A stretch of DNA of 64,000 bases from NCBI GenBank assembly GCA_019638525.1, contig JAHBTO010000001.1:372001-436000 (forward strand), in the 5' to 3' direction. Positions 63,601 to 64,000 of this stretch are shown here, piece after piece. This DNA is from Ferruginibacter sp. GTDB lineage: Bacteria > Bacteroidota > Bacteroidia > Chitinophagales > Chitinophagaceae. Below the pieces are notes generated by a model that ran no database searches, was not told where the DNA came from, and saw only the letters and a program-made list of their open reading frames with translations. Position numbers and translations under genes: made by a program. Positions within the stretch are counted from its first letter, which is position 1. Each line of letters starts with the position of its first letter.

Positions 63601-64000
63601 ATGAAAAAAATATTCATAACCATCTGCACAATATTTACACTTGTTGGTTATTCTTTCAGCCAACCAATACAGGAAAACGATTACCTAAAAAAAAGCAGGA
63701 ACCAAAAAACAGCAGCCTGGATTTTACTGGGTACGGGTGTTGTACTTGATATTGCAGGTATTGTAACAACCAGCAACAATGCCGACAAAGAACTAGGAAA
63801 TTTATTCTCAAGTGAACAATCAGTAAACCATACAGGCGAGTACATCCTTTATATAACCGGAACCGCCGCATTAGCCGGTAGCCTTACTTTATTTATTGCA
63901 GCCAAACGTAATAAGAAAAAAGCATTAAGCACCAGTTTTGAAATTAACAGCCAACAATTACAACAACTTAAAAACAATAGCCTTTATAGTATTAATTACC
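63601..64000 (+). CDS. small membrane protein, 3' end cut by window edge
   Basis: The ATG at 63601 opens a frame that runs past base 64000 (133 complete codons seen). A signal peptide (MKKIFITICTIFTLVGYSFS) is followed by SRNQKTAAWILLGTGVVLDI and a second hydrophobic stretch (YILYITGTAALAGSLTLFIA) before a basic, Lys-rich segment. This two-helix layout is common in small Bacteroidota envelope proteins of unknown role. The right copy of the 19-bp repeat lies 101 bp upstream. Confidence 0.7.
   Translation, partial: MKKIFITICTIFTLVGYSFSQPIQENDYLKKSRNQKTAAWILLGTGVVLDIAGIVTTSNNADKELGNLFSSEQSVNHTGEYILYITGTAALAGSLTLFIAAKRNKKKALSTSFEINSQQLQQLKNNSLYSINY

Noticed and set aside
1..64000. tRNA, rRNA, CRISPR arrays, transposases and integrases
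   Set aside because: The intergenic regions were read on both strands and none showed a cloverleaf, an rRNA segment, a spacer array or a recognisable transposase or integrase product.

Overview
The window is AT-rich DNA from a member of the Bacteroidota, most likely Chitinophagaceae or a close relative. This rests on C-terminal type IX secretion (T9SS) sorting domains, a UpxY-type NusG paralogue, a LytTR regulator paired with a beta-propeller/Y_Y_Y histidine kinase, DUF2911 and TIGR02757 proteins, and a GxxExxY element with its typical repeats. The assignment is by family content only; no rRNA or marker gene is present.

Layout. (1) 1-2937: a cut-off aminopeptidase P, a lipoprotein and a CpsB/YwqE-type PHP tyrosine phosphatase. 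(2) 2998-15155: secreted or surface proteins. These are two paralogous beta-helix proteins, one ending in a PnuC-like membrane domain and the other in nine PKD-like repeats plus a T9SS tail; a GMC oxidoreductase with a small signal-bearing partner; and two PIG-L deacetylase paralogues. (3) 15236-43087, all on the minus strand: a large Wzx/Wzy-type exopolysaccharide locus. Read in transcription order it has Wza, Wzc, UpxY-like, Fcl, Gmd, a nested hairpin with a T-run, Wzx, tandem GT4 enzymes, Wzy, further GTs, an acetyltransferase, a WecG-type GT, a WcaJ-type initiating transferase, a GDP-colitose-like module, a FAD enzyme, a NodB deacetylase, WecB, a methyltransferase, a GT2 and a GT-C protein. 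(4) 43469-54716: mostly housekeeping genes, including AcpH, two DUF2911 proteins, an asparagine-synthetase-like protein without the glutaminase nucleophile, a Cys/Met PLP enzyme, a serine hydrolase, TIGR02757, a fatty-acid-hydroxylase-like protein, an FAH-family protein, a GxxExxY element and a flavin reductase. (5) 54717-63473: a LytTR two-component pair, a decayed stretch with a GT2 remnant, and a plus-strand cluster of GNAT, an ADO-like ferritin-fold protein, an AAR-like reductase and a DUF3419/BtaA-like protein. (6) 63601-end: the start of a small membrane protein.

The most striking content is the ADO-like/AAR-like pair (60560-62337). It keeps all six diiron ligands of cyanobacterial aldehyde-deformylating oxygenase and the catalytic Cys of acyl-ACP reductase, the two enzymes of cyanobacterial alkane synthesis. 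The pair sits with a GNAT and a BtaA-like gene in a segment bounded by an exact 19-bp direct repeat (54699-54717 and 63482-63500). One copy of that repeat is the 3' end of the flavin reductase gene, which looks like an integration scar. Other notable points are the beta-helix/PnuC fusion, a probable GDP-colitose branch (ColD with active-site His188) beside the GDP-fucose genes, a UpxY-like gene placed mid-operon upstream of a terminator-like hairpin, and a PIG-L paralogue that has lost a zinc-ligand His.

Limits: all family assignments come from reading motifs and remembered family sequences. No database search, structure prediction or codon statistics were run.
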